From contig CAYTGR010000003.1 of the NCBI GenBank assembly GCA_964437445.1, positions 62,001 to 126,000 of the forward strand: a DNA stretch of 64,000 bases, in the 5' to 3' direction. The translations under genes and the position numbers were made by a program. Shown here piece after piece: positions 1 to 12,000 of the stretch (its first letter is position 1; each line of letters opens with the position of its first letter). The notes below the pieces were generated by a model. It ran no database searches and was not told the origin of the DNA. It saw nothing but the letters and a program-made list of their open reading frames with translations. The DNA is from CAYTGR01 sp964437445. Lineage in GTDB: Bacteria > Chloroflexota > Anaerolineae > B4-G1 > SLSP01.

Positions 1-3000
1 AGCGCAACGTCAACGGCGGCGGCTGGAACACCGCCGTCACCGGCCTGACCGCCACCTCCTGGGACGACCCGCAGGCCTACTCCAACGGCGATCAGGTGCT
101 TTACCGCGTGATCGCCGTCAACGGGGCGGGCACCGCTTCGGCTGCCTCTGCCGCCTCTGACGGGATCACCATAGACACCGGCCAGCCCAACTCTACGGTG
201 GCCACCACCGGCTATTACAACTCCACCGGTTGGCCCGACCGCGTGCAGGGCGCTTCCTCGGACGATTACTCCGGCGTCGCCCGCGTAGAGGTGGTCATCT
301 ATGACACCGACGCCAACCTCTGGTGGAACGGCTCGGCCTGGGCTGCCGGCGGCCCCTTCTGGCTGCTGGCGACCGGCACGACCAACTGGTATTACCCGCT
401 GACCGACGCCTATCTGACCAACGGCCACGCCTACGACCTGCTCTCGCGCGCTACCGATGTCGCCGGCAACGTGGAGACCAGCCTGGGCACCAACACGTTC
501 ATCTTTGCCAGCAGCGGCCCCGAAGTGCCGGTCATCTCGTCCAGCACCCATCCGGTGCAGACGACCTGGTACAACGCCAACGACCCGGCCTTTGCCTGGA
601 CGGAACCCGGCGGCCCGGCGCCCATCGTCGGCTATTCCTACGTCCTGGACCAGAACCCGGCCACCACCCCCGACACAACTGCCGACACCACCGGCCTGAC
701 CGCCGCCTACACCGACCTGGCCGACGGCACCTGGTATTTCCACGTCCGCGCGGTAGACAGCACCCCCAACTGGGGGCCGGCCGGCCACTACCGCATCAAC
801 ATTGACACGGCCACCCCCGGCGCACCCGCCACCGTCACCGAAGAATCCCCCGATGTAGATTGGGATTACGACGGCAGCGTCACCGTTTACTGGACTGCCG
901 TGCCCAACACCGGCTCCGGCATCGTCTACGTTGTGGAGCGTGAGGTCAGCACCAACCCCGGCGTCTGGACGGTGCTCAGCGACACCGTGCCGGCCACCTG
1001 GTACCTGGACTCAACCACCGGCTACTCCGACGGGACGCTGATCCGCTACCGCGTCTCGGCGCGCAACGGCGTCGGCCTGACCGGCGCGGCGACCACCTCC
1101 GACGGCGTCACCGTGGACAGCGACGCGCCCGGCACGCCGGCCTGGGTCACCGAAAACGCGCCCGACCCGAACGATCAGGACTATGACCCCGACGGCTCGG
1201 TGCGCGTCTACTGGGCGACCGTCGCCGACACCGGCTCCGGCATCACCTACCGGCTGGAGCGGCGGATCACGGTCAGCGGCCTCCCCGGCGCCTGGGTGGA
1301 AGTCGCCGCCGGCTTGACCGGCAACTCGTACCTGGACCCGCGCCTCCATCAGGACGGCGAAACGATCCACTATCGCGTCACTGCTTTTAACGGGGTGAAC
1401 AATTTCGGCGCGGCGCGGCTTTCCGATGGTATCCTGATTGACACCGACACCCCCGGCGCGCCCGCCGAAGTGACTGAGAACAGCCCTGACATAGATTGGA
1501 GCGTAGACGGCAGCGTGACCGTCTTTTGGGGCGGGGTGGGCGATACCGGCTCCGGCATCACCTACCGGCTGGAAAAGCAGGTGAACAGCAGCGGCTGGGT
1601 GGTCGTCTCCGGCGCCGAGGCGCTGCCCGGCGGCACGACCAGTTTCGCCGACGGCGGCGCCTATAACGACGGCGACGTGATCCGCTACCGCGTCCGCGCG
1701 ACCAACGGCGCGGGGACTCCCGGCGCCTGGCGCGAATCCGACGGGATGACGATTGACAGCAGCATCCCCGCCGCCCCCGGCTGGGTGCGCGAGGAAAACC
1801 CCGACGTGGATTACGACGCCGACGGCGCGCTGACCGTTTACTGGGCTGCCGTTTCGGACACCGGCTCCGGCATCACCTACCGGCTGGAGAAAGAGTTGAA
1901 CCACAGCGGCACCTGGACACCCGTGGCGCAGGGGCTGGCCGGCGTCTCCTACTATGACGGCCAGGCGCAGCCCGACGGCACCTTTGTCCGCTACCGCGTC
2001 ACCGCCGTCAACGGCGTCGGCACGCCCGGCGCGCCGACCACCTCCGACGGCATCACCGTGGATACGCAGTCGCCCGCCACGCCAACCGGCGTCGGCGAGG
2101 GCGATGCCGTCGGCACCGACGACGCCTTTGACCAGGACAACGCCTTTGACGTTTTCTGGAACGCCGTGGCCGATACCGGCTCTGGCATCACCTACGACAT
2201 CCAGAAAAGCCTGAACGGGAGCGCCTGGGTCGCCGCCGCAACCGGCATAGCCGAGACCTTCTGGGAAGACCCGACTCCTTACTCCAACGGCGACACCGTC
2301 CGCTACCGCATCCGCGCGGTCAACGGCGCCGGGCTGGAAGGCTCCTGGTCGGCAGGCTCCAGCGGCATCACCTTAGACTTTGTTGCCCCCGATTCGGCGG
2401 TCACCACGCACGGCTACTACAGCCTTTACAGTTGGCCGGGCTTTATCCTGGGCACCGCCGGCGATACCGGCTCGGATGTGGCGGTGGTCCACCTGACCAT
2501 CCAGCGCGCCTCTGACGGGCAATACTGGAACGGCACGACCTGGCAGGGCAGCGCCGTCTGGCTTACCGCTACCGGCACCGTCAACTGGCAATACACCTTC
2601 ACGCCGGCCGACGGTGAGACCTACGACCTCCGCTCCCGCGCCACCGATTATGCCGGCAACGTGGAGGTGACCTTTGGCGTCAACTCGTTCACCTACTCCT
2701 CGTCCGGCCCGCAAGCCCCAGAGATCGCCTCGCCGACACATCCGAACGAGGCTGCCTGGTATCTGAACAACAGCCCGGTCTTTACCTGGACGGTTCCGTC
2801 CAGCACCGCGCCGGTCATCGGTTATTCCTACCTGCTGGACCAGAACCCCGGCACGACGCCCGATGCCGTCCCCGACACCCCCGCCACCACCGTCTCTTAC
2901 TCCGGCCTGGCCGACGGCACCTGGTATTTCCACGTCCGCGCCGTGGATGACCCGGGGAACTGGGGGCCGGCCGGGCATTTTGCCGTGCACATTGACACCG

Positions 3001-6000
3001 CCACCCCGCAGACCCCCGGCCAGCCGACCGAAGAGTCGCCCGACATTGACTTTGACGCCGACGGCGCGTTCACGGTCTACTGGAGCGGCGTGCCCAATAC
3101 CGGCTCTGGCATCACCTACCGCCTGGAACGCGACAGCGGCGCCGGCTGGACCCTGGTCATCACCACCACCGCCACCAACTATGCCGACAGCGGCACCTAC
3201 GCCGACGGCACGTTGATCCGCTACCGCGTCCGCGCGTTCAACGGCGTGGGCTTGAGCAGCGCCTGGTCGCCTGCTTCGGACGGCGTGACCATTGATTCCG
3301 ATGTGCCCGCCGCGCCCGCCTGGGTGCGCGAGGGTGTCGCCACCGATCCCGACTGGGATTGGGACGCCGACGGCGCGTATGCCGTCTACTGGGCTGCCGT
3401 GGCCGATACCGGCTCTGGCATCCAGTACCGGCTCTACCGGCGGATCAACGGCGGCGCCTGGCTGCTGCTGACCACGACCGGCAACCTGTTCTACGCCGAC
3501 AGCGGCATTTACCCCGACGGCACGCTGCTGGAATACCAGGTCTTTGCCGTCAACGGCGCGGGATTGATCAGTGCGGCGGCGCAATCTGACGGCATCCGCA
3601 TAGACAGCGACGTGCCGGCCACGCCCGCTACTGTCACCGAAGAGTCGCCCGATGTGGACTGGGACTATGATGGCCTGTTCACCGTCTACTGGAGCGCCGT
3701 GCCCAACACCGGCTCCGGCATTGCCTACCGCCTGGAGCGCAACCTCAATGGCGCCGGTTGGACGGTGTTGACCGTCACCGCCGCCACCGCTTACGCCGAC
3801 AACATCGGCAACGTGGACGGCACAACGGCGCAGTACCGCGTCACGGCGATCAACGGCGTCGGCCTGGAGGGGGCGCCGCGCACTTCCGACGGCGTCACCG
3901 TAGACAGCCAGGCCGTCCCGCAACCCGGCTGGGTGCGCGAGGATTCGGCGACCGAACCCGACCGCGACTATCATCCCAACGCCGACGGCGCGATCACCGT
4001 TTACTGGGCCGCCGTGGCCGACACCGGCTCCGGCATCCGCTACCGCCTGGAAAAGCGGGTCAACGGCGGGGGATGGACGACCGTGGTGGCTTCCGTGGCC
4101 GCCACCTCCTACCCCGACAGTGGGGCCTATGCCGATAACGATTTCATAGAGTACCGCGTCACCGCTATCAACGGCGTGCTCACCGAGAGCACCCCGCGTT
4201 TCTCCGACGGGATGCGGATTGACACCGATATCCCCGCCTCGCCGACGGGCGTCGGCGAGGGCGATGTGGCCGGCGTGGACGACGATTTTGACGAGAACAA
4301 CGTCTACGATGTCTTTTGGACCGCCTCGGCCGACACCGGCTCCGGCATCATCTATATCATCCAGCGCAGCCGCAACGGCGGGGCCTGGGAGCAGGCCGCT
4401 GCCGGCCTGCCCTGCGGCGGCACGCCCTGCCGGTGGGACGATCCGGTGCCCTACTCCAACGGCGACACGGTGCAGTACCGCGTCCTGGCGGTCAACGGGG
4501 CGGGCCACAGCAGCATTGCTTCTGTCGCCTCCGACGGCATCACGCTGGACTTTGCCCAGCCTGACTCGTCGGTCTCCACCGGCGGCTATTACAACGCCTT
4601 CAACTGGCCCGGCTACATCCAGGGCACAGCCGCCGACGCCATCTCGGACGTAGATTTTGTGGATGTGACGATCCGCGACACGACGAACAACCTTTACTGG
4701 AACGGAACGGCCTGGAACGCCACACTCACCTGGCTGCGCGCCGCCGGCACGCATAACTGGCAGGTGCCGCTGGCCGTCGCCAACCTGACCAATGGCGTCA
4801 CCTACGATGTCCGCTCGCGCGCCACCGACCGCGCGACCAACGAAGAGACCACCTGGGGGGCCAACTCGTTCACCTTTGCCGGCCAGGGGCCGCAAGCGCC
4901 GGTCATCTCCTCGTCCAGCCACCCGGTGCAGGCCGCCTGGTACGCCAACAACGCCCCGGTCTTTACCTGGACGGTGCCGGGCAGCGTCGCGCCGGTGGTC
5001 GGCTACTCCTACATCCTGGACCAGAACCCCGCCACCACGCCCGACGCGGTGGCCGACACGACCGGCAATGAGGCCTCCTACACCGGCATCGCCGACGGGA
5101 CCTGGTACTTGCACGTCCGCGCGGTGGACAACACCAACAACTGGGGGCCGGCCGGGCACTACCGCATCAACATTGATACGGCCACGCCCGCCGCGCCCAC
5201 TGCCGTGGCCGAAGGGGCGCCCGATGTGGATTGGGACGCCGACGGCGCCTTTACCGTCTACTGGAGTGCCGTGCCCAACACCGGCTCCGGCATCACCTAC
5301 GCGCTGGAGCGCTGTGTGGACGGCGGCCTGAGCGGTCCCTGCACCACCGGCTGGACGGCGGTCGCCTCCGGGCTGGCCGTCACCCAATACGCCGACTCGG
5401 TCGGCAATGTAGACGGCCGGACGGCCCGCTATCGCGTGCGCGCGACCAACGGCGTCGGTCTGAGCGGCCTCTGGACGGAATCCGACGGCGTGACGGTGGA
5501 TAACGGCGTCCCCGGCAGCCCGGCCCCGGTCACCGAAGGCGACCCGACCCCTGACATCGCCTATGACGCCGACGGCGCGTTCACCGTCTACTGGACGGCG
5601 GTGGCCGATACCGGCTCTGGCATCACCTACCGGCTGGAGCGGCAGGTCAACGGCGGCGGCTATACGCTCGTCGCCGAGGGGCTGATCGGCGTCAGTTACG
5701 CGGTCAGTGGCACGTATAACGACGGCGACCTGATCCAGTACCGCGTCACCGCCGTCAACGGTGTCGGCACGGCCGGCAGCGGGGCGGTCTCCACCGGCGT
5801 CGTCATAGACAACCAGACGCCTGCCGCACCCGCCGCCGTGACCGAGGAATCGCCCGATGTGGATTGGGACGTGGACGGCAACGTGCGCGTCTACTGGACG
5901 GCGGTGGCCAACACCGGCTCTGGCATCACCTATCGCCTGGAGCGGCGGATCAACGGCGGCAGTTGGGCGCTGGTCCCCGGCGCCGACGCGCTGACCGTCA

Positions 6001-9000
6001 CCGACCTGTGGGTCGCCGACACCTACACCGACAATGACCTGATTGAGTTCCGCGTCCGCGCGACCAACGGCGTTGGCTTGAGCAGCGGCTGGACGCAGTC
6101 CAACGGTGTGCGGGTGGATAGCAGCGTTCCCGCCACGCCCGCTTCCGTCACCGAAAACAGCCCCGACATTGACTTTTTGGCCGATGCCAGCGGCACGCTC
6201 ACCGTCTACTGGAGCGCCGTGCCCAACACCGGCTCCGGCATCACCTATCGCGTGGAGCGCGAATTGAACGGCTCCGGCATCTGGACGTTGATCGGCACGA
6301 CTGCCGGCACCAGCCTGCCCGATAGCGGCGGTCCCTACGCCGACGACACACTCATCCGCTACCGCGTCACGACCGTGACCGGCGTGGGCACGCCCGGCAC
6401 GCCCGCCCTCTCCGACGGGGTGCGCATTGACCTGACCACGCCCGCCGTCCCGACCGGCGTCGGTGAGGGCGACACCGTCGGCGCGGACGACGACTATGAC
6501 CAGGACAACACCTTCTACGTCTTCTGGAACGCCGTGCCCGCTACCGCCACCGGCGACACGATCACCTACATCGTCCAGCGCAACCGCAACGAGGGCGGCT
6601 GGGAACAGGCGACCACGACGGCGGCCACCTTCTGGGAAGACCCCTATCCGTACTCCAACGGCGACACCGTCCGCTACCGGATCATCGCCGTCAACGGCGC
6701 AGGGACGCAGAGCGCTGCCTCGCAACCCTCCGACGGCCTGCTGCTGGACTTTGTCCAGCCCGACAGCGCGGTGACCACCGGCGGCTTTTACAACGCCTTC
6801 AGTTGGCCCGGTTTCATCTATGGCACCGCCGCCGACGGGCTTTCCGGCGTCAGTTATGTGGATATTACCCTGCGCAACGCCGGCACCGGCGAATACTGGA
6901 ACGGCACCGGCTGGGGCGCGACCCCGGTCTGGCTGCGGGCGAACGGCACCAACAACTGGCAGTATGCCTTTGCCCCGGCCAACGGCACCACCTACGACGT
7001 GCAATCCCGCGCCGCCGATGTCGCCGGTAATGTGGAGACCTCCTACGGCTACAGTTCGTTCACCTATGCCTCCTCCGGGCCGCAAGCGCCGGTTGTCTCT
7101 TCGCCGACGCACCCGGATCAGGGCCTCTGGTACAACCATAACGACCCGACGGTCAACTGGACGACGCCGCCCAGCGGCGCGGGCATCCAGGGCTACAGTT
7201 TCGTGCTGGATCAGAACCCCGGCACGACGCCCGACACGGTGCTGGAGGCGCTGGTCAACACCACTTCGTACACCGACCTGGCCGACGGCACCTGGTACTT
7301 CCACGTCCGCGCGCAGGATAACGCCAACAACTGGGGGCCGGCCGGCCACTACCGGATCAACATTGACACCACCACTCCGACCGCCCCGGCTTCCGTCACC
7401 GAAGAGTCGCCCGATGTGGATTGGGACGCCGATGGCAACGTCGTGGTCTACTGGGACGCGGTGAGCGACTTTTCCGGTGTCACCTACACGCTGGAGCGCA
7501 GCATCAACGGCGCGGCCTATGTCCAGGTGGCGACCGGCATCGCCGGCACCTCTTACCCCGATTTCAGCACCGCTGCCGATGGCGCGACCGTCCGCTATCG
7601 CGTCCGCGCGACCAACGGCGTCGGCCTGAGCAGCGGCTGGACCGAATCCGACGGGATGACGATTGACTCGGTCCCGCCGGTCAGCCCGGCGCCCGTCACC
7701 GAGGAGACGCCCGACATTGACTGGAGCGCCACCGGCACGGTCATCGTCCGCTGGACGGCGGTGCCCAACACCGGCTCCGGCATCACCTACCGCCTGGAGC
7801 GCAGTGTCAACGGCATTTGGACGACGCTGGCCCCGGCGCTGACGGCCAACAGTTACGCCGACAGCGGCACCTACAACGACGGCGATTTCATCCAGTACCG
7901 CGTCACCGCCATCAGCGGGGTGGGGCTGGCCGGCCCGGTGGCCACCTCCGACGGGATGACGATTGACAGCGAGACGCCCGCCACGTCGGCCACCGTCACC
8001 GAAGAGTCGCCGGATGTGGATTGGGATTACGACGGTATCTTTACCGTCTACTGGAGCGCCGTGCCCAACACCGGTTCGGGGATCACCTACCGGCTGGAGC
8101 GCAGCCTCAACGGCGGGCCCTGGACGCTGCTGGCGACCACCGCTGCGACCAGTTACGCCGACAACATCGGCAACACCGACGGCACCACCGCACAGTATCG
8201 CGTCTCGGCGGTCAACGGCGTGGGCCTGGTCGGCGGCGCGCGCACTTCCGACGGCGTCACCGTGGACAGTTCCGTCCCCGGCACGCCGGGCAACGTCACC
8301 GAGAACCGGCCCGACATTGACTTTTACCCCTACGCCGACGGCGCGGTGACCGTCACCTGGGACCCGGTGGCCGATACCGGCTCCGACATCACCTACCGCG
8401 TGGAACGGCGGGTCAACGCCGGCACCTGGACGGTCGTGGCGGGAGGCATCGCCGGCACGACCTATGCCGACAGCGGCTCTTACGCCGACGATGACCTGAT
8501 CACCTACCGCGTCACCGCGATCAACGGCGTCGGCACCGCCGGCGCAGCGGGCACCTCCGACGGCGTCCGCATTGACCTGACCAACCCCGCCGTCCCGACC
8601 GGCGTCGGCGAGGGCGATACCCCCGGCGTGGACGACACCTTTGACCAGGACAACACCACCTGGGTCTTCTGGACCGGCGTCTCTGCCACCGCGACGGGCG
8701 ACACGATCTACTACACGGTGGAGCGCAGCCGCAACGGCAGCCCGTGGGAACTGGCCGGCTCCGGCCTGCCCTGCGGCGGCACGCCCTGCCGCTGGGAAGA
8801 CCCCGTCCCGTTCAGCAACGGCGACACGGTGCAGTACCGCGTGACCGCCGTCAACGGCGCGGGGCGCACGAGCGGGCCTTCGGCGACCTCCAGCGGCATC
8901 ACCCTGGACTTTGCCCCGCCCGATTCCACCGTGACGACCAACGGCTTCTTTAACGCCTTCAACTGGCCCGGCTATATCCAGGGCGCGGCCAGCGACAGCC

Positions 9001-12000
9001 TCTCCGACGTGGCCTGGGTAGACCTGACCATCCGGCGTCGCTCCGACAATCAGTACTGGAACGGCACGGGCTGGCAGGCGGCGGAAGTCTGGCTGCGGGC
9101 GACCGGGCGGCTCAGTTGGCAATACGCGCTGGGGCTGGCCGCGCTGACCGACGGCGTCACCTACGACCTCCGCTCCCGCGCCACCGACTATGCCGGCAAC
9201 GTGGAGGTGACGTTCGGCACCGGTTCGTTCACCTTCTCCGGCTCCGGACCGGAAGCGCCGGCCATCTCCTCGGCCACGCATCCGGTGCAGACCGCCTGGT
9301 ACAACAACAACGACCCGGTCTTTACCTGGATCACCCCCACCAGCGCGGTGCCGGTGGTCGGCTACTCGTACATCCTGGACCAGAACGCCACCACGACGCC
9401 CGACACGCAGCCCGACACGGCCGGCCGCACTGCCGCTTTCACCGACATCGCCGACGGCACCTGGTATTTCCACGTCCGCGCCACCGATGAGGCCGGCAAC
9501 TGGGGGCCGGCAGCGCACTATCGCATCAACATAGACACCGCCACGCCCGCCGCGCCCGCGACCATCACCGAAGAGTCGCCCGATGTGGATTGGGACGCCG
9601 ACGGCAGCGTGACGGTCTACTGGAGCGCCGTGCCCAACACCGGCTCCGGCATCACCTACCGCTTAGAGCAGAACCTCAACGGCGGCGGCTGGACGCTCGT
9701 GCCCGGCGCGGGGGCGCTGACCGGCACGACCTTTACCGTCGGCGGCTTTGCCAACGGCGCGACCGTCCTCTTCCGCGTCCGCGCGACCAACGGCGTCGGC
9801 CTGAGCAGCGCCTGGACGACCTCCGACGGCGTCTCCTTTGACCTGACCACACCCGCCGCACCGACCGGTGTCGGTGAGGGCGATGTCGTCGGCACGGACG
9901 ACGACTGGGATCAGGACAACACCTTCTACGTCTTCTGGAACGCCGTCGCGGCCTCGCCCTCCGGCATCACCTATATCGTGGAGCGCAGCCGCAACCACGG
10001 CGCCTGGGAGATCGCCGCCACCGGCCTGACGGCCACGCAGTGGGACGACCCTGTGGCCTACTCCAGCGGTGAGACCGTCGCTTACCGGGTGACGGCGCGC
10101 ACCGGCGCCGGCCGCGAGAGCGCGCCCTCGGCATCCTCCGACGGGATCACCCTGGACTTTGTCCGGCCCGATTCGGCGATCACCACCAACGGCTTTTACA
10201 ACACCTTCACCTGGCCGGGCTACATCCAGGGGACGGCCTCCGACAACCTCTCCGACGTCGCTTTCGTGGACATCACGATCCAGCGGCAGAGCGACAGCCT
10301 GTACTGGAACGGCACGGCCTGGGTCGCCACGCTGACCTGGGTGCGCGCGACCGGCACGGCCAACTGGCAATACGCTTTCACGCCGGGCGATGGGCAGACC
10401 TACCTGCTGCAATCCCGCGCGACCGACTATGCGGACAATGTGGAAACGACGCTGGGCACCAGTACCTTCAACTACTCGGCCAGCGGCCCCGGCGCGCCGG
10501 TGGTCTCCTCGCCGACACATCCCGATCCGGCGCTCTGGTACAATCACAACGCGCCGACCTTCAACTGGACGACCCCGCCGAGCGGCGCGGGCATCAACGG
10601 CTACTCCTACGTCCTGGACCAGACGCCCGACACCGAGCCGGACCTGACCGCCGACACGACCGGCAACAGCCGCAGTTACACCAACATCGCCGATGGGGTC
10701 TGGTACTTCCACGTCCGCGCGGTGGATAACGCCGGCAACTGGGGGTCGGCGGGCCACTTCCGCGTCAACATTGACACCACGCCCCCGGCGGCCCCGGCCA
10801 GCCTCATCGAAGAGTCGCCCGATGTGGATTGGGACGCCGATGGGAACATCACCCTCTACTGGCACGCCGTGACGCACATCTCGCCGGTCACTTATGACCT
10901 CCAGCGCACCACCGATGGCGGCGCGACCTGGGTCAACGTGGCGACGGGAATCACCACAACCGTCTACCTTGACCCGCTCACCCATCCCGACGGCACGGTG
11001 TTGCGCTATCGCGTGCGCGCGGTAGACGCGGTGGCCCTGACCGGCGGCTGGACGCAATCGGACGGCGTGACCGTGGACAGCGAGACGCCGGCGCAGCCGA
11101 CCGGCCTGGGCGAGGGCGACATCGTCGGCACCGACGACGCCTATGACCAGGACAACACCTTCTACGTTTTCTGGGATGCCGTGCCCGATACCGGCTCCGG
11201 CATCGTCTACACGATTGAGCGCCGCGTCAACGGGGCGGCCTGGCAGACTGTCCAGACCAACTATGCCCAGACCTTCTGGGAGGATCCGCAGGTCTTTGCC
11301 GACTGCGACTCTGTCCAGTACCGCGTCACCGCGATCAACGGCGTCGGCACAGTTGGGCCGGCCTCGGTGGATTCCAGCGGCATCACCTTAGACTTCATCG
11401 CGCCCGATACGGCGATCAGCACGAGCGGTACCTACGGCCCGGCCAGTTGGCCCGGTTGGATCGCCGGCACGGCGACCGATGCCACTTCCGGCGTGGCGCT
11501 CGTCCACATCACCCTCCAACGCCAGAGCGACGGCCAGTACTGGAACGGCGTGGCCTGGGTCGGCGCTCCGGTCTGGCTGCTCGCCAGCGGCACGACGGCC
11601 TGGACTTACACCTTTGCACCGGCCAACGGCGAGACCTACAATGTCCGCTCACGTGCGACAGATGTCGCCGGCAATGTGGAGGTCAGTTACGGGGTGAGCA
11701 GTTTCACCTATACCACCAACGAGCCGGATTCGTCGGTCACCACCGGTGGGCTTTATGTGGGCGGCGCGTGGCCCGGCCAGATTGCCGGCACCGCCGTCGC
11801 GCCGATGGCGCTGGTGGATTTTGTAGACCTGACCCTGCAACGGCAGAGCGACGGTCTGTACTGGAACGGCACGGCCTGGGGCGCGACCCCGGTCTGGCTG
11901 CGCGCCACCGGCACCAATCCCTGGAGCTACACCTTCGCGCCGGCCGACGGGGAGACCTATCTGGTTCGCTCGCGCGCGACCGACGCCGTGGGCAACGTGG

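Noticed and set aside
2373..9518. A 2,381-codon open frame on the minus strand across the giant gene
   Set aside because: It is antisense to the repeated modules; the high GC and repeat periodicity keep stops out. The translation is Gly/Arg/Val-rich with no domain, and the plus strand encodes clear FN3-like modules.
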